The notes: a model not told the origin generated them from the sequence alone. A stretch of DNA of 64,000 bases from Tamaricihabitans halophyticus (GCF_004340875.1 NZ_SLXQ01000012.1:117356-181355); one strand, 5' to 3'. Counted from the stretch's first letter, positions 25,708-34,914 are shown. Made by a program: numbers and translations.

Positions 25708-27474
25708 TTACACAGTGTCGGCCGCGCCACGTGGCCTCGACGTCTCGCCCCGCATACAGTCCAACGCGCGCAACGCGACGTGTAGCGATAGCGCCGCATC
25801 ACTGGCGGTTACGTCCATTCGCAGTACCTGCTCGATCCGGCTCAGCCGGTCGTAGAGGGAAGGGCGGCTCAGAAAGAGTTCCTTCGCGGTGGTCGATTTG
25901 TTCAGACCGTTGGCGAGATAGACCCGCAGTACCGTAACCAGATCGGTGCCGTTTCGCTGGTCGTAGTTGAGCAGTTCGCCGAGCTCATGCTCAACGAAGG
26001 CCTGGACTCGCGTGTCGTCCCGTAGTAGGTGCAGTAGGCCGTGCACGCCGAAATCGGCAAGTCGGTAGTACGGTTGTCGGCGGTCCCAACCGTCCGCTGC
26101 CGTTGCGGCGTGCTTGGCCTCGGCGCAGGAGCGAGCGACGTCCGGCAATACTCGCGTGGTCGTCCCGAATCCGACGATCGCACCGCAGGACCAGGGTAGT
26201 TCACCGAGTTGCCGATGAATCTCGCTGGCGAAGCTGTCCAGGAACTCGGTATCCGGCTGCTCCGCGGGCAGCGAGGCAACCAGCAGTAGCCGGTCTGGTT
26301 CGGAGCTGGCGATTAACGTGCCAACGCGCGGGCAAGCGGCAGTCGCGCGCTCGATCGCCGCGATGTACTCGCGTTGCCGCGCTTCCGCCGGCTGTGGGGT
26401 GGCGCGTGGTTGGCTGTCGGTGCGGATCCGCACACAGCCACCGATCAACTGCCGACCGATGAGTTCCACACCAAGCGCGCGCGCCTTCGCGGTCAGCTCG
26501 TCGGTATCGGTCAAGCCCGGATCGAGTATGGCGTTCAACAGGGTTCGCTGGGATTGATGCTCAAGGGTTTCCCGGTCGCGTTCGATCAGTCGGCGCAATG
26601 CGAGGGCATCCGCCGCCCTTTCGGCGATAGTGCGGGCGAGTGCATGGTCACTCGCCGCCCGGTCGGGTGGGTCCGTGCCAGGAAGGATAATCAGGCGGCC
26701 CCATGGCTCGTCGTGCGCGCCCACTTTGGTCAACAGCCAGTGTTCGCTCGGATCGTAGGCGGTGCGTGGTTCGGTCTGCACATCGCGGGATCGTTGTTCC
26801 CAGCCATCGAGCAGGTCCAGTATGGGCCGATCGTGGTTATGGCAGGCGAGTACCTGGTGCGCGAGATTTTCCAGCACCACAGGGCATTCCAACATCTTGC
26901 CGACCTGCTGCACGATCGCTTCGGCATCAGCGCCGGAAACGGTCAGCTGGGTGAAGGTTTCGTGTACGGCGATCCGTTGCCGCAGCTCCTCCGCATGCCG
27001 GTCCCTGATGAGCTTGTGCACGGAATGCGTCACGTCGACGAAACGGATAGCGCGCTGCAGGGTAATCAGCGGCAGCTCGCGCTCACGTGCCCTGGCAAGA
27101 CCGGCATCGGGTACGGACTCGTGATAGCGACCGAGCTCGATGATGAAGCCGACCGAACCGGAATCGCAGACCGCGTCGATCAACGGAACCCAGGCCTCGG
27201 GCGCGGGCTCAAGGCCGGTGCCGCCGGTGAGCACCAGTTCGCCGCCATTCAGGAAGTTCTCCATATCTGGCTGTTCGCACACGTGTATCCAGTGCACCTG
27301 CGCGGTGAGTGATTGTGCGCCAGCAACGATGTCAGGCAGCCCGCGGCGAACGGATGGCAGTTCGAGCACGTCCAAAACCGATGGTAGGCCACGCAATTCA
27401 GTGGCACCGGTTGGCGAGTTGGGATTATTGGGGGAATCGGGGGCATCGAGGGACCGGAGCTGCACTGCCATCAT
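25708..27474 (-). CDS. PucR-family transcriptional regulator
   Basis: Regulator of 588 residues. The N-terminal PucR domain (about 25-150) reads LPSVLDVLELPSVRRGLPDI and LNGGELVLTGG. The middle GGDEF-like/CdaR region is followed by the C-terminal PucR HTH (about 520-585): AKELFLSRPSLYDRLSRIE. Family members activate purine, amine or sugar-acid catabolic operons. The start at 27474 (ATGATG) has GAGCGAGGCG upstream; earlier in-frame starts lack support. It is co-directional with the PTE/CoA-ligase/TRAP operon and is the likely pathway-specific regulator. Confidence 0.9.
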   Translation of the reverse strand: MMAVQLRSLDAPDSPNNPNSPTGATELRGLPSVLDVLELPSVRRGLPDIVAGAQSLTAQVHWIHVCEQPDMENFLNGGELVLTGGTGLEPAPEAWVPLIDAVCDSGSVGFIIELGRYHESVPDAGLARARERELPLITLQRAIRFVDVTHSVHKLIRDRHAEELRQRIAVHETFTQLTVSGADAEAIVQQVGKMLECPVVLENLAHQVLACHNHDRPILDLLDGWEQRSRDVQTEPRTAYDPSEHWLLTKVGAHDEPWGRLIILPGTDPPDRAASDHALARTIAERAADALALRRLIERDRETLEHQSQRTLLNAILDPGLTDTDELTAKARALGVELIGRQLIGGCVRIRTDSQPRATPQPAEARQREYIAAIERATAACPRVGTLIASSEPDRLLLVASLPAEQPDTEFLDSFASEIHRQLGELPWSCGAIVGFGTTTRVLPDVARSCAEAKHAATAADGWDRRQPYYRLADFGVHGLLHLLRDDTRVQAFVEHELGELLNYDQRNGTDLVTVLRVYLANGLNKSTTAKELFLSRPSLYDRLSRIEQVLRMDVTASDAALSLHVALRALDCMRGETSRPRGAADTV

Positions 27475-27597
27475 CGCCTCGCTCACTATCTTCAAGTGCG
27501 CGAACTGTGACCAATCGTTGAGGATGGCATACCAGCATGGCAAAAGCCAGGGAGCGGTTCCGGTCGCGAGCAACCGTGACAGCGCGGAAACCCGCTT

Positions 27598-28431
27598 TTA
27601 ACTGGGCAGTGCGGCGATCCTGCGGTGCAGCCGATCGAGTTCATCGGCAGTCAGGCGGACATCCAGCCGAGCCAACCAATCGTCGAGTTCCTGCTCGGTC
27701 AGTTCGCGGTGTGCGGTGCCCTGCTCGGGCTTGCGGATAGTGATCGCGTGTTGGGTGAGCGTGACATGTCGATCGTCGGCCAGATATCGGGCGACGACGA
27801 GTTGATTCTGGAATACCGACTCGGGGTGTGTACTGGTGTAGTGGTGTCCGCTGTCGACGTCGGCAGGGTAGACGGTGAGTTCGTCGGTGGTGTGCATGCG
27901 TTCCCAGCCGGATTCCCGGAGCCGCTGTAACTCCCAGTGGATCTGCCCAGCCTCGGCGCTCCTTCGCACGCGGTGGGTCGCGCCACGGTAAGTGTCCTGC
28001 GCTTCGTCGACGAGCGGGATCGGGCGCCGGATGCTGAAGCCGAAGCCCGGGTCGGCAAGCAGTCGTTGGCCGTCGAGCGAGACCTCGATGACCAGATGGG
28101 TGCGGGCCGTCTGCGTCGGATCGCCCACTCTGCCCAACCGCCGTACCACGTTGTAGCCGAGCCGTTGCAGTGCGGCGCCGAACAGGACGCTGTGCTCGAA
28201 GCAGTAGCCGCCGCGCCCGCGACCGACGAACTTCTCCTGCACGGACTTCAGCGCGACCCCGGGATGCTGGTTGAGCAGCACATCGAGGTTATCGAAGGTA
28301 AACGCGTGCAGGTGCGCTTCGTGTAGCGAATCGAGGTAGTCGCGGGTGGGCGCTTCGGCCGGCAGGCCCAGCCTCGCCAGGTAGGCGTCCAAGTCGAGAT
28401 CGTTGATCCGCCACTGATCAGATTCGGTCAT
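27598..28431 (-). CDS. nat: Arylamine N-acetyltransferase
   Basis: Transfers acetyl from acetyl-CoA to arylamines or hydrazines in the cytoplasm, 277 residues, the normal length for the family. The cysteine-protease-like triad is complete: C77 in GRGGYCFEHS, H112 in ARTHLVIEV and D127 in LADPGFG. Family landmarks LHEAHLHAFTFDNLDVLL and the proline-rich IRRPIPL are present. GAAGGG lies 8 bases before the ATG. It stands alone between the PucR gene and a DUF4177 gene. Actinobacterial NATs are linked to arylamine detoxification and steroid catabolism, but no sterol genes are seen here. Confidence 0.94.
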   Translation of the reverse strand: MTESDQWRINDLDLDAYLARLGLPAEAPTRDYLDSLHEAHLHAFTFDNLDVLLNQHPGVALKSVQEKFVGRGRGGYCFEHSVLFGAALQRLGYNVVRRLGRVGDPTQTARTHLVIEVSLDGQRLLADPGFGFSIRRPIPLVDEAQDTYRGATHRVRRSAEAGQIHWELQRLRESGWERMHTTDELTVYPADVDSGHHYTSTHPESVFQNQLVVARYLADDRHVTLTQHAITIRKPEQGTAHRELTEQELDDWLARLDVRLTADELDRLHRRIAALPS

Positions 28432-28529
28432 AGTTTCGCCCTTCCCGCGGTACTTCCTCGAGTCTCGGATGGGTGACTAGCGGCGTCCACAATCTTTAGG
28501 GATCTTGCGGTTGCCGCCGCTGAACTGGA

Positions 28530-28721
28530 TCAGCCGCGAGGCCGCTTGAGGATGATCCCGAACTCGCCCGTGTGTCCGCTTCCCACGCTCGGGGCGACGG
28601 TGCTGACCGCGTCCCAGCCTTGCCGACCGAGTTCGTTGAGATCGGTTTCGATCTGGCCGAAGTCGAAACCTTTCCAGCCCAGCTTGTAGGTCTGCACCCG
28701 GTACTCGAATTCCGTCGACAT
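28530..28721 (-). CDS. DUF4177-like small protein
   Basis: A 63-residue soluble protein with the pattern FEYRVQTYK at the start, LNELGRQGWDAVSTVAP in the middle and FGIILKRPRG at the end. This fits DUF4177 (short alpha/beta domain: 'YKV...LNELGxxGWE...lKR'). Its function is unknown. AAGGACAGGGG precedes the ATG. It is not obviously co-transcribed with neighbours. Confidence 0.8.
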   Translation of the reverse strand: MSTEFEYRVQTYKLGWKGFDFGQIETDLNELGRQGWDAVSTVAPSVGSGHTGEFGIILKRPRG

Positions 28722-28831
28722 CGCCCCTGTCCTTCCGGTCGTCCATGGTGATCGCGGTATTCGCGCGTCGTCTTGACTGTACTTCGCGGAGCCCGTTCTA
28801 ATCGGTCGGCCACGAACGGAAGGAGTGTTGG

Positions 28832-30379
28832 ATGGCCGCCAGCACGGATGTCGAGTCGAACTCGCGGTTGATCAGGTTCACGCTGCGCGTGCTCGCTGGT
28901 GTGGAGCGGATCGGTAACCGGCTGCCGCACCCGTTCTGGCTGTTCGTGTTCATGGCGGGGGTCGTCGTCGCGCTCAGCGTGCTACTCGACGCGCTCGGCG
29001 CCTTCGCGGTGTCTCCAGTGGACGGTGAGCGGGTCGAGATCAGCAGCCTGATCAGCTCCGATGGCATCCATATGATGCTGGGTGACGCGGTGGAGAACTT
29101 CGCGAGCTTCCCGCCGCTCGCGCTGATCGTGGCGGTCATGATGGGGGTGGCGGTCGCCGAGCAGAGCGGGATGCTCGCGGCGCTGTTGCGCCGCACGGTC
29201 ACCCGTGTCTCACCGAAGTACCTGACGTTCGCGCTGGCCTTCACCGGTGTTTCGGCCAGCGTGATCTCTGACGCCGCCTACGTGGTGCTGCTGCCGCTTG
29301 GCGCACTGGTGTTCAAGGCGGTCGGACGTAGCCCGATCCTCGGCCTGGCGGTCGCCTTCGGGTCGGTCTCTGCCGGCTACGACGCTTCGGTGTTTCCCAC
29401 GCCGGGGGATGTCCTCTTCGCCGGGATCACCACCTCGGCCGCGCAGGTGATCGATCCGGACTACGTGGTCAACCCACTGGCCAACTACTTCTTCACCGCG
29501 GCATCGGCGGCGATCCTGGCTTTGATGATCACGCTGGTCGTGGAGCTGCTGCTCAGTAAACGTGCCGCCCATATGACGGTGGACGGCGATGCGAGCGACC
29601 AGGATCTCGGCGATATACGACTGTCCGCGGCGGAGCGCAAGGGCTTGCGCAACGCGGGGATCGCGCTGCTGGCTGCCGTCGCGGTGATCATCGGAGTGCT
29701 ACTTCCGCCGGCATCACCGTTTCGCGGTGAAGACGGTGGCATCCTGGACTCCGCGATCATCTCCGGGATGGCGGTCGTGCTCGGTGGCCTGTTCCTACTG
29801 CTCGGCTTCGTCTATGGCCGCACAGTCGGCACGATCACCAAGGCAGGCGAGGTTCCCGCCGCGATGGCATCCGGGGTACGTGACCTGGCGCCGGTGATCG
29901 TGTTGTTCCTCGCCGCGAGCCAGTTCATCGCCTACTTCGGCTGGAGCAAGATGGGCGAAGTACTGGCGATTCGGGGCGCCGAGCTACTGGAATCCCTTGG
30001 CGTGCACTCGGTGCTGCTGTTCCTTGGCATGATTCTGGTGGCCACGGTGATGAACCTGTTCATCACCAGCGGGTCGGCACAGTGGACCTTGATCGCGCCC
30101 GTTTTCGTTCCGATGTTCCTGTTGCTGCAGGTACCGGCGGAGACAACGCTCGCGGTATTCCGGATCGCCGACTCGGCCACGAACCTGATCAGCCCGATGA
30201 GCCCGTACTTCGCGATGGCGCTTGGTTTCCTGCAGCGGTACCGCAAGCAGGCGGGTATCGGCACGTTGATGTCGTTGACCCTGCCGGTCTCGATCACCGT
30301 ACTCGTCAGCTGGACGGCGATATTCCTTGCCTGGTGGGCACTCGGCATCCCACTCGGACCTGGCGCACCGGTTCGTTGA
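28832..30379 (+). CDS. AbgT-family transporter
   Basis: Membrane protein of the AbgT family (p-aminobenzoyl-glutamate importers and, in some members, antimetabolite exporters), 515 residues. Signatures include RIGNRLPHPFWLFVFMAG, SFPPLALIVAVMMGVAVAEQ, GVSASVISDAAYVVLLPLGA and FITSGSAQWTLIAPVFVPMF with the re-entrant hairpin pattern. A strong GAAGGAG site precedes the ATG. It is followed after 22 bases by an M20 metallopeptidase, the same pairing as abgT with abgAB peptidases, so uptake and cleavage of an N-acyl-glutamate or dipeptide is likely (inference). Confidence 0.93.
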   Translation: MAASTDVESNSRLIRFTLRVLAGVERIGNRLPHPFWLFVFMAGVVVALSVLLDALGAFAVSPVDGERVEISSLISSDGIHMMLGDAVENFASFPPLALIVAVMMGVAVAEQSGMLAALLRRTVTRVSPKYLTFALAFTGVSASVISDAAYVVLLPLGALVFKAVGRSPILGLAVAFGSVSAGYDASVFPTPGDVLFAGITTSAAQVIDPDYVVNPLANYFFTAASAAILALMITLVVELLLSKRAAHMTVDGDASDQDLGDIRLSAAERKGLRNAGIALLAAVAVIIGVLLPPASPFRGEDGGILDSAIISGMAVVLGGLFLLLGFVYGRTVGTITKAGEVPAAMASGVRDLAPVIVLFLAASQFIAYFGWSKMGEVLAIRGAELLESLGVHSVLLFLGMILVATVMNLFITSGSAQWTLIAPVFVPMFLLLQVPAETTLAVFRIADSATNLISPMSPYFAMALGFLQRYRKQAGIGTLMSLTLPVSITVLVSWTAIFLAWWALGIPLGPGAPVR

Positions 30380-30401
30380 GCCGCGGAGGAGACTGCACGG
30401 T

Positions 30402-31556
30402 ATGACTGCTGACACGATTCCGGAATGGACGGCGCACGCCCTGCCGGAAATGACCGATGACCTGCGGCGGCTTGTCGAGCTGGAAACACCAAGCTATGAC
30501 AAGGGCCTTCTGGACACGGGCCTCGCGCGCATCCACGATTGGTTGACCGAGCGCCTTGGTGCGGCCGCGCAAGCACGTCGTTACCCCGGCGGCGAGTATG
30601 GCGACGCACTCGAGCTCAACTATCCCGGCGACGCACCGGGAACCGTGCTGGTGCTGTGTCACTACGACACCGTCTGGCCGGCTGGGACACTCGCCGACTG
30701 GCCGTTTCGGGTCAGCGAGGGGAAAGCAACCGGACCGGGTGCTTTCGATATGAAACTCGGCCTGGTGCAAGCGGTCTGGGCATTGCGTTGCCTGCGATCA
30801 CTGGATATTCCCGCGCCGAGCGTGCGTTTCCTACTCAATGGTGACGAGGAGATCGGTAGCCCGTTCGCCCGTGAACATATCGAGCGGCTCAGCGAGGGCG
30901 TGCTCGCCACACTGGTATGCGAGGCATCCGTTGATGGCGCGTTGAAAACCGAACGCAAGGGCGTCGGACTGTTCGAGGTAGCCGTGCGGGGGCTGGAGTC
31001 GCATGCGGGGCTCGACCCGGACGCCGGCGTGAGCGCGATCCACGAGCTCGCCAGCATGGTGCCCGCGCTGGTTGGCATGACCGATCGGAGTAAGGGAACC
31101 ACGGTGAACGTTGGCACCATCGAGGGTGGGACCGGACGCAACGTGGTCGCCAAGCATGCGCGCTGTGGTATCGACATCCGGATCTCCGATCCGGCCGAGA
31201 TGCGCCGCATTGACGAAGTTCTCGCCGGGCTGCGACCGGTCAATCCGAGTGCTGAGGTCACCGTACGAGGTGGCTGGAACCGACCGCCGATGGTGCCGAA
31301 TCCTGGGTCCGATTCGTTGCTCGCCATGGCACAGCGGATCGCCAAGGAGTACGGCTGGCAACTGGAACACGCGGCCGTCGGTGGCGCCAGCGACGGCAAC
31401 TTTGTCGCCGCACTCGGGCGTCCGGTGTTGGACGGCCTCGGTGCCGTGGGCGCGGGCGCGCACGCCAGGCACGAGCATGTACGCACCGAACACATTCCGT
31501 CGCGTACCGCGTTGCTCGCCGGAATCCTGCGCGGGCTTGGCGAGCAGCCGACCTGA
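30402..31556 (+). CDS. M20-family metallopeptidase (carboxypeptidase G2-like)
   Basis: Zinc-dependent cytoplasmic peptidase or amidohydrolase, 384 residues. Zinc ligands and catalytic acids can be traced: VLCHYDTVWP (His and the catalytic Asp), GAFDMKLG (bridging Asp), LNGDEEIGSP (catalytic and metal Glu), and the C-terminal His in GAGAHARHEHV. The dimerisation lid domain spans about 180-290. ATG at 30402 has GGAGGAG 9 bases upstream. It resembles glutamate carboxypeptidases and is coupled by position to the AbgT transporter. No signal peptide. Confidence 0.92.
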   Translation: MTADTIPEWTAHALPEMTDDLRRLVELETPSYDKGLLDTGLARIHDWLTERLGAAAQARRYPGGEYGDALELNYPGDAPGTVLVLCHYDTVWPAGTLADWPFRVSEGKATGPGAFDMKLGLVQAVWALRCLRSLDIPAPSVRFLLNGDEEIGSPFAREHIERLSEGVLATLVCEASVDGALKTERKGVGLFEVAVRGLESHAGLDPDAGVSAIHELASMVPALVGMTDRSKGTTVNVGTIEGGTGRNVVAKHARCGIDIRISDPAEMRRIDEVLAGLRPVNPSAEVTVRGGWNRPPMVPNPGSDSLLAMAQRIAKEYGWQLEHAAVGGASDGNFVAALGRPVLDGLGAVGAGAHARHEHVRTEHIPSRTALLAGILRGLGEQPT

Positions 31557-31697
31557 CGGGTTTCCGGTACCAAGGTCGTTTGTCGTTTCTTCACTGTTCT
31601 CCAGTGATCAGGTGATTGTTCAGCTTTGTCCGGAAGGCTGGCTAACCGCCGGCCGTTGCGGCCGGGCACGGTCCCCGACTCATCGGAGAACAAACGT

Positions 31698-33575
31698 ATG
31701 TTGAGGTCCGCATTACGCGAACGCAGTACCTTGCGCGCCGCGCTCGCGGTGTGCGCGGCGGCGGCGGTTGCCATGACCACCGCCGCGGTCAGCACGCCGA
31801 CGGCGACCGCGGAACAGGAACCAGCAACCGACGACGCATACCGGGGCGAGGTTGAGGTTGTCCGCACCCCGGCAGGCCCCACCAAGGCGAACGTGCTGAC
31901 CGGCAGGGTCTTCCAGGACGACAATCGGGACAGCGCCAGCGATGGCGAACGCGGTGTACCGGGTGTCGTGGTGTCGAACGGGCGGGACGTCGTCACCACC
32001 GACAGCGAGGGCCGGTACCGGTTGCCGGCATTCGACAATATGACGGTGTTCATCACGCAGCCGGCCGGTTACCAGGTCCCGATGGACGAGCACAATATCC
32101 CCCAGTTCCACTACAACCACCTGCCGAAGGGTTCGCCCGAACTGCGGTACGGCGGTATCGAGCCGACCGGGCCGTTGCCATCCGCCGTCAACTTCCCGCT
32201 GGTGGAAAGCGAGCAGACCGCGGGTGCCGAGCAGAGCTGCGTGATGGCCGGCGATCTGCAGACCTACGATCGCACCGAGGTGGAGTACGCGCGTAAGGGC
32301 GCGATCAACGACCTCGCGAACCGGAACGACTATCAGGGCTGCGGCACGCTTTTCGTCGGTGACGTGGTCGGCGATGACCTTTCGCTGTTCTCGGACGTGA
32401 AAGACCTCACCGCGATGACCAACGGACCCGCGCGGTTCCTGCCGGGCAACCACGATCTCGACTTCGATGCCACGAAGCCGGAGCACTCGTTCGACACCTT
32501 CCGGGCGGAGCTCGCGCCGTCGTACTACTCGTACGATGTCGGAAACGTGCATGTGGTCGCGCTGAACACGGTGCAGTATCCGTGTACCAAGGAAGACGAC
32601 AACGCGCCTGGGCTCGGTTCGCAATGTGACGATCCCGAGGGCGACCCGAGCTACAACGGTCGGCTGGATGACAAGCAACTCGCCTGGTTGAAGCGGGATC
32701 TGGACAACGTCGACAGGGACAAGCTCGTGGTTGTGGCTAGCCACATTGGACTGTTGAACTACGCCGACGAGAGCAGCCCGGTGCACCAGGTCGACCAGGT
32801 GCGTGAGGTGCACGAACTGTTGAAGGGCCGCAAGGCGGTAGCGGTGTCCGGGCACAGCCACTCCATCGAGAACATGAAGACCGGGGACAGCTCGGCCGGC
32901 TGGCAGGAACTCTTCGGTATCGAGAAGCTGCCCTTCCCGCACATCACGGCCGGTGCGATCTCGGGTGACTGGTACTCCGGTGAAGTGACCGAGAACGGCT
33001 ACCCGACCGCGATCGGCAGGGACGGCGGCCGGCCCGGACTGGTCACATTGGACGTGAACGGAAACTCCTTCCAGGAGCGTTACACGGTTACCGGCGGCGA
33101 TGAGAATGTGCAGACGCAGCTTGGCGTGAACAGCCCCACCTACCGGGCGTGGTACAACGAGCGGCAGGAATGGAACGAGAGCCCGAGCGGCGATGCGCCC
33201 GAGCTGGACCAGCCACTGGTGGTGGATCGTGCTGACCTGGCCGACGAAACCTGGCTCACCACCAACTTCTGGATGGGAGCGACCGGATCGACGGTCGAGG
33301 TAAGCATCGATGGCGGCGAACCGAGGGAAGCGACCCGTACGCAGCAGATGCAGGGCGAAGCCCAGCGGGTGGGCGCCGAGTGGTCGGACCCGTATGCCGT
33401 TTCGCAGCAGTTGGTGCACGGCGGCAGTCTCGCCGACCGGGCCATGCACCTGTGGCGTTACCAGCTGCCGGCCGACCTCGAGGTCGGTGAGCACGAGGCG
33501 GAGGTGACCGCCACCGACTCGCATGGCCGTAGCTACACCGACACCTTGACCTTCGAGGTCGTCGAACAGCGCTAA
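31698..33575 (+). CDS. Secreted calcineurin-like phosphoesterase with N- and C-terminal accessory domains
   Basis: Exported metallophosphoesterase, 625 residues. The signal peptide runs from the start to about residue 40 (AVCAAAAVAMTTAAVSTP, ATA). An SdrD-B/prealbumin-like domain follows (TGRVFQDDNRDSASDGERG), then the metallophosphatase core with AGDLQ, VGDVVGDD, LPGNHDLDFD, VASHIG and SGHSHS supplying the two-metal site, then a C-terminal beta domain (MetallophosC type). ATG at 31698 has GGAGAA 7 bases before it. Likely role: phosphate scavenging from phosphodiesters outside the cell (inference). It is followed by a strong terminator. Confidence 0.9.
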   Translation: MLRSALRERSTLRAALAVCAAAAVAMTTAAVSTPTATAEQEPATDDAYRGEVEVVRTPAGPTKANVLTGRVFQDDNRDSASDGERGVPGVVVSNGRDVVTTDSEGRYRLPAFDNMTVFITQPAGYQVPMDEHNIPQFHYNHLPKGSPELRYGGIEPTGPLPSAVNFPLVESEQTAGAEQSCVMAGDLQTYDRTEVEYARKGAINDLANRNDYQGCGTLFVGDVVGDDLSLFSDVKDLTAMTNGPARFLPGNHDLDFDATKPEHSFDTFRAELAPSYYSYDVGNVHVVALNTVQYPCTKEDDNAPGLGSQCDDPEGDPSYNGRLDDKQLAWLKRDLDNVDRDKLVVVASHIGLLNYADESSPVHQVDQVREVHELLKGRKAVAVSGHSHSIENMKTGDSSAGWQELFGIEKLPFPHITAGAISGDWYSGEVTENGYPTAIGRDGGRPGLVTLDVNGNSFQERYTVTGGDENVQTQLGVNSPTYRAWYNERQEWNESPSGDAPELDQPLVVDRADLADETWLTTNFWMGATGSTVEVSIDGGEPREATRTQQMQGEAQRVGAEWSDPYAVSQQLVHGGSLADRAMHLWRYQLPADLEVGEHEAEVTATDSHGRSYTDTLTFEVVEQR

Positions 33576-33588
33576 TGCACTGAACTGG

Positions 33589-33638
33589 CCGCGCCCCGTG
33601 ACCGCAGGATCCCTCGGGATCGCGGTTACGGGGCGCGG
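33589..33638 (+). terminator. Strong intrinsic terminator after the phosphoesterase
   Basis: Arms CCGCGCCCCGTGACCGC (33589-33605) and GCGGTTACGGGGCGCGG (33622-33638) pair over 17 positions with one G-U/A-C mismatch, with an inner GGATCCC/GGGATC stem and a short T run (TCTTT) after it. It isolates the phosphoesterase from the SMR operon. Confidence 0.85.
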
Positions 33639-33683
33639 TCTTTGGCTCTGGAAATATGTGTACAGTCGTTCTATTATTCTGGG

Positions 33684-34004
33684 GTGTCGGTTCTCTTGCT
33701 TGCCGCGGCGGTTGGCTGTGGGGTGAGTGGCACCCTGCTGGTCAAGCTGTCCGCGGGCTTTCGTCGGTGGTGGCCTTCGGTGGGTTCGCTCATCGCCTAT
33801 GCGGGGGCGACGGTCCTGTTGGCGCGCCTGGTTGAGATGCTGCCGGTCGGTGTGGTTTACGCGGTGTGGACTGGGATCGCCGCGATCGTGCTGCTCGTGG
33901 TGGACCGGTTGTTCTTCGGCGAGCGGCTGGGTTGGCGGCATGGCGTAGGTGTTGGACTTGTCGTCGCCGGGATCACGCTGATCAACTTCGGGGGCGGGCT
34001 ATGA
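33684..34004 (+). CDS. SMR-family efflux subunit A lacking the conserved Glu14
   Basis: Small multidrug resistance family, 106 residues and four helices (typical family length 105-110, which supports the GTG at 33684 over the TTG at 33642). TM1 reads GCGVSGTLLVKLS where EmrE has AEVIGTTLMKFS, so the residue at the essential Glu14 position is Gly. TM2-TM3 (WWPSVGSLIAYAGATVLLAR and YAVWTGIAAIVLLVVD) look normal. A TATTAT box ends 6 bases before the GTG, so the mRNA may be leaderless. It overlaps the second SMR gene by ATGA and probably forms a heterodimer with it. Confidence 0.88.
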   Translation: MSVLLLAAAVGCGVSGTLLVKLSAGFRRWWPSVGSLIAYAGATVLLARLVEMLPVGVVYAVWTGIAAIVLLVVDRLFFGERLGWRHGVGVGLVVAGITLINFGGGL

Positions 34005-34363
34005 GTAGTCCCCGGGTAACCGAGCGGTCCAGGAGGCGGGCGTGGTTGCTGCTCAGCTACACCGTCGTCGCTGAGGTCGCGGGCACCCTGCTGCTGAAGT
34101 TCTCGGATGGTCTCCGCCAGCTCTGGCCATCGGTTGGCGCGCTGGTGGCTTACCTGTCCGCGGTGGTGTTGCTGGCCAGGGTGCTCGTCGTGTTGCCAAC
34201 CAGCGTCGCGTACACGGTCTGGACGGGGGCCGGCTCGGCGCTCGTGGTCATCTTGGCCGCGGTCTTTTTCGCGCAGCAGCTCACGATTCCGGCTTTGTTC
34301 GGGATCGCGCTGGTAACCTTCGGGGTCATCGTGTTGAACCGGAGAAGCAGCAGTCCACAGTGA
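34001..34363 (+). CDS. SMR-family efflux subunit B (with Glu14)
   Basis: Second SMR protein, 120 residues, with a short basic N-terminal extension (TERSRRRAW). TM1 reads TVVAEVAGTLLLKFSDG, retaining the proton- and drug-binding glutamate, and TM3 has YTVWTGAGSALVVILA. It should export a cationic or guanidinium-type compound in exchange for protons, most likely together with subunit A. Start overlaps the stop of subunit A (ATGA), and its stop overlaps the GTG of the TetR gene. Confidence 0.92.
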   Translation: MSSPRVTERSRRRAWLLLSYTVVAEVAGTLLLKFSDGLRQLWPSVGALVAYLSAVVLLARVLVVLPTSVAYTVWTGAGSALVVILAAVFFAQQLTIPALFGIALVTFGVIVLNRRSSSPQ

Positions 34364-34914
34364 CCGAACGCAGGAAACGCGGGCCGGCCGATCCTGGGCG
34401 GCGGAGCCGCCTGGTACGTGCGGCGCTTGCCGTGCTGAGCAGGGATGGCTTCGACGGCCTCAGTTACCGCACGGTGGCAGCTGAAGCCGAGGTCCCGCTT
34501 GGCTCGGCCACGTACTACTTCCCACAGATCGATGATCTGATCGCGGCCGTCGTGGACCAGGCAGCCGAGGACAGTTTGCAAAGATTCAGCGGGTGGGACG
34601 AAGCCTTACCCGACACCGAGGCGCTGATCGAGCAACTGGCCGAGCTGATCGTCGAGCAGACCACCAGCGGGCGGGCGCGCAGCGTTATGGCCTACGAGCT
34701 GTACATGCTCGGCCTGCGCCGGCCGGAGTACCGCGCGCGGAGCACGGCCTGGGTCGGGCATCTGCGGAGTTCGCTACGCCAGCACATGGACGCCACGACA
34801 GCGGATGCGCTGACCGCCGCGGCCGACGGTCTCCAGCTGCAGTCCTTGCTCAGCCCTGAGCCGTTCACCAGGGAGCAGCTGATCGCCACCCTCCGCCGCG
34901 CCGCCGGTCGCTGA
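34360..34914 (+). CDS. TetR-family regulator of the SMR pair
   Basis: TetR repressor of 184 residues. The HTH reads ALAVLSRDGFDGLSYRTVAA, EAEVPLGSATYYFPQIDDLI. The GTG start overlaps the SMR B stop (GTGA), so this is the third gene of one operon and the likely autoregulated drug-responsive repressor of the efflux pair. The C-terminal ligand domain is typical in length. Confidence 0.9.
   Translation: MTERRKRGPADPGRRSRLVRAALAVLSRDGFDGLSYRTVAAEAEVPLGSATYYFPQIDDLIAAVVDQAAEDSLQRFSGWDEALPDTEALIEQLAELIVEQTTSGRARSVMAYELYMLGLRRPEYRARSTAWVGHLRSSLRQHMDATTADALTAAADGLQLQSLLSPEPFTREQLIATLRRAAGR

Noticed and set aside
31713..33941. A 742-codon open frame on the minus strand opposite the phosphoesterase
   Set aside because: It is antisense to a gene with signal peptide and complete metallophosphatase motifs. 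Its translation is Arg/His/Val-rich with no family marks. Long antisense frames are common in GC-rich DNA.
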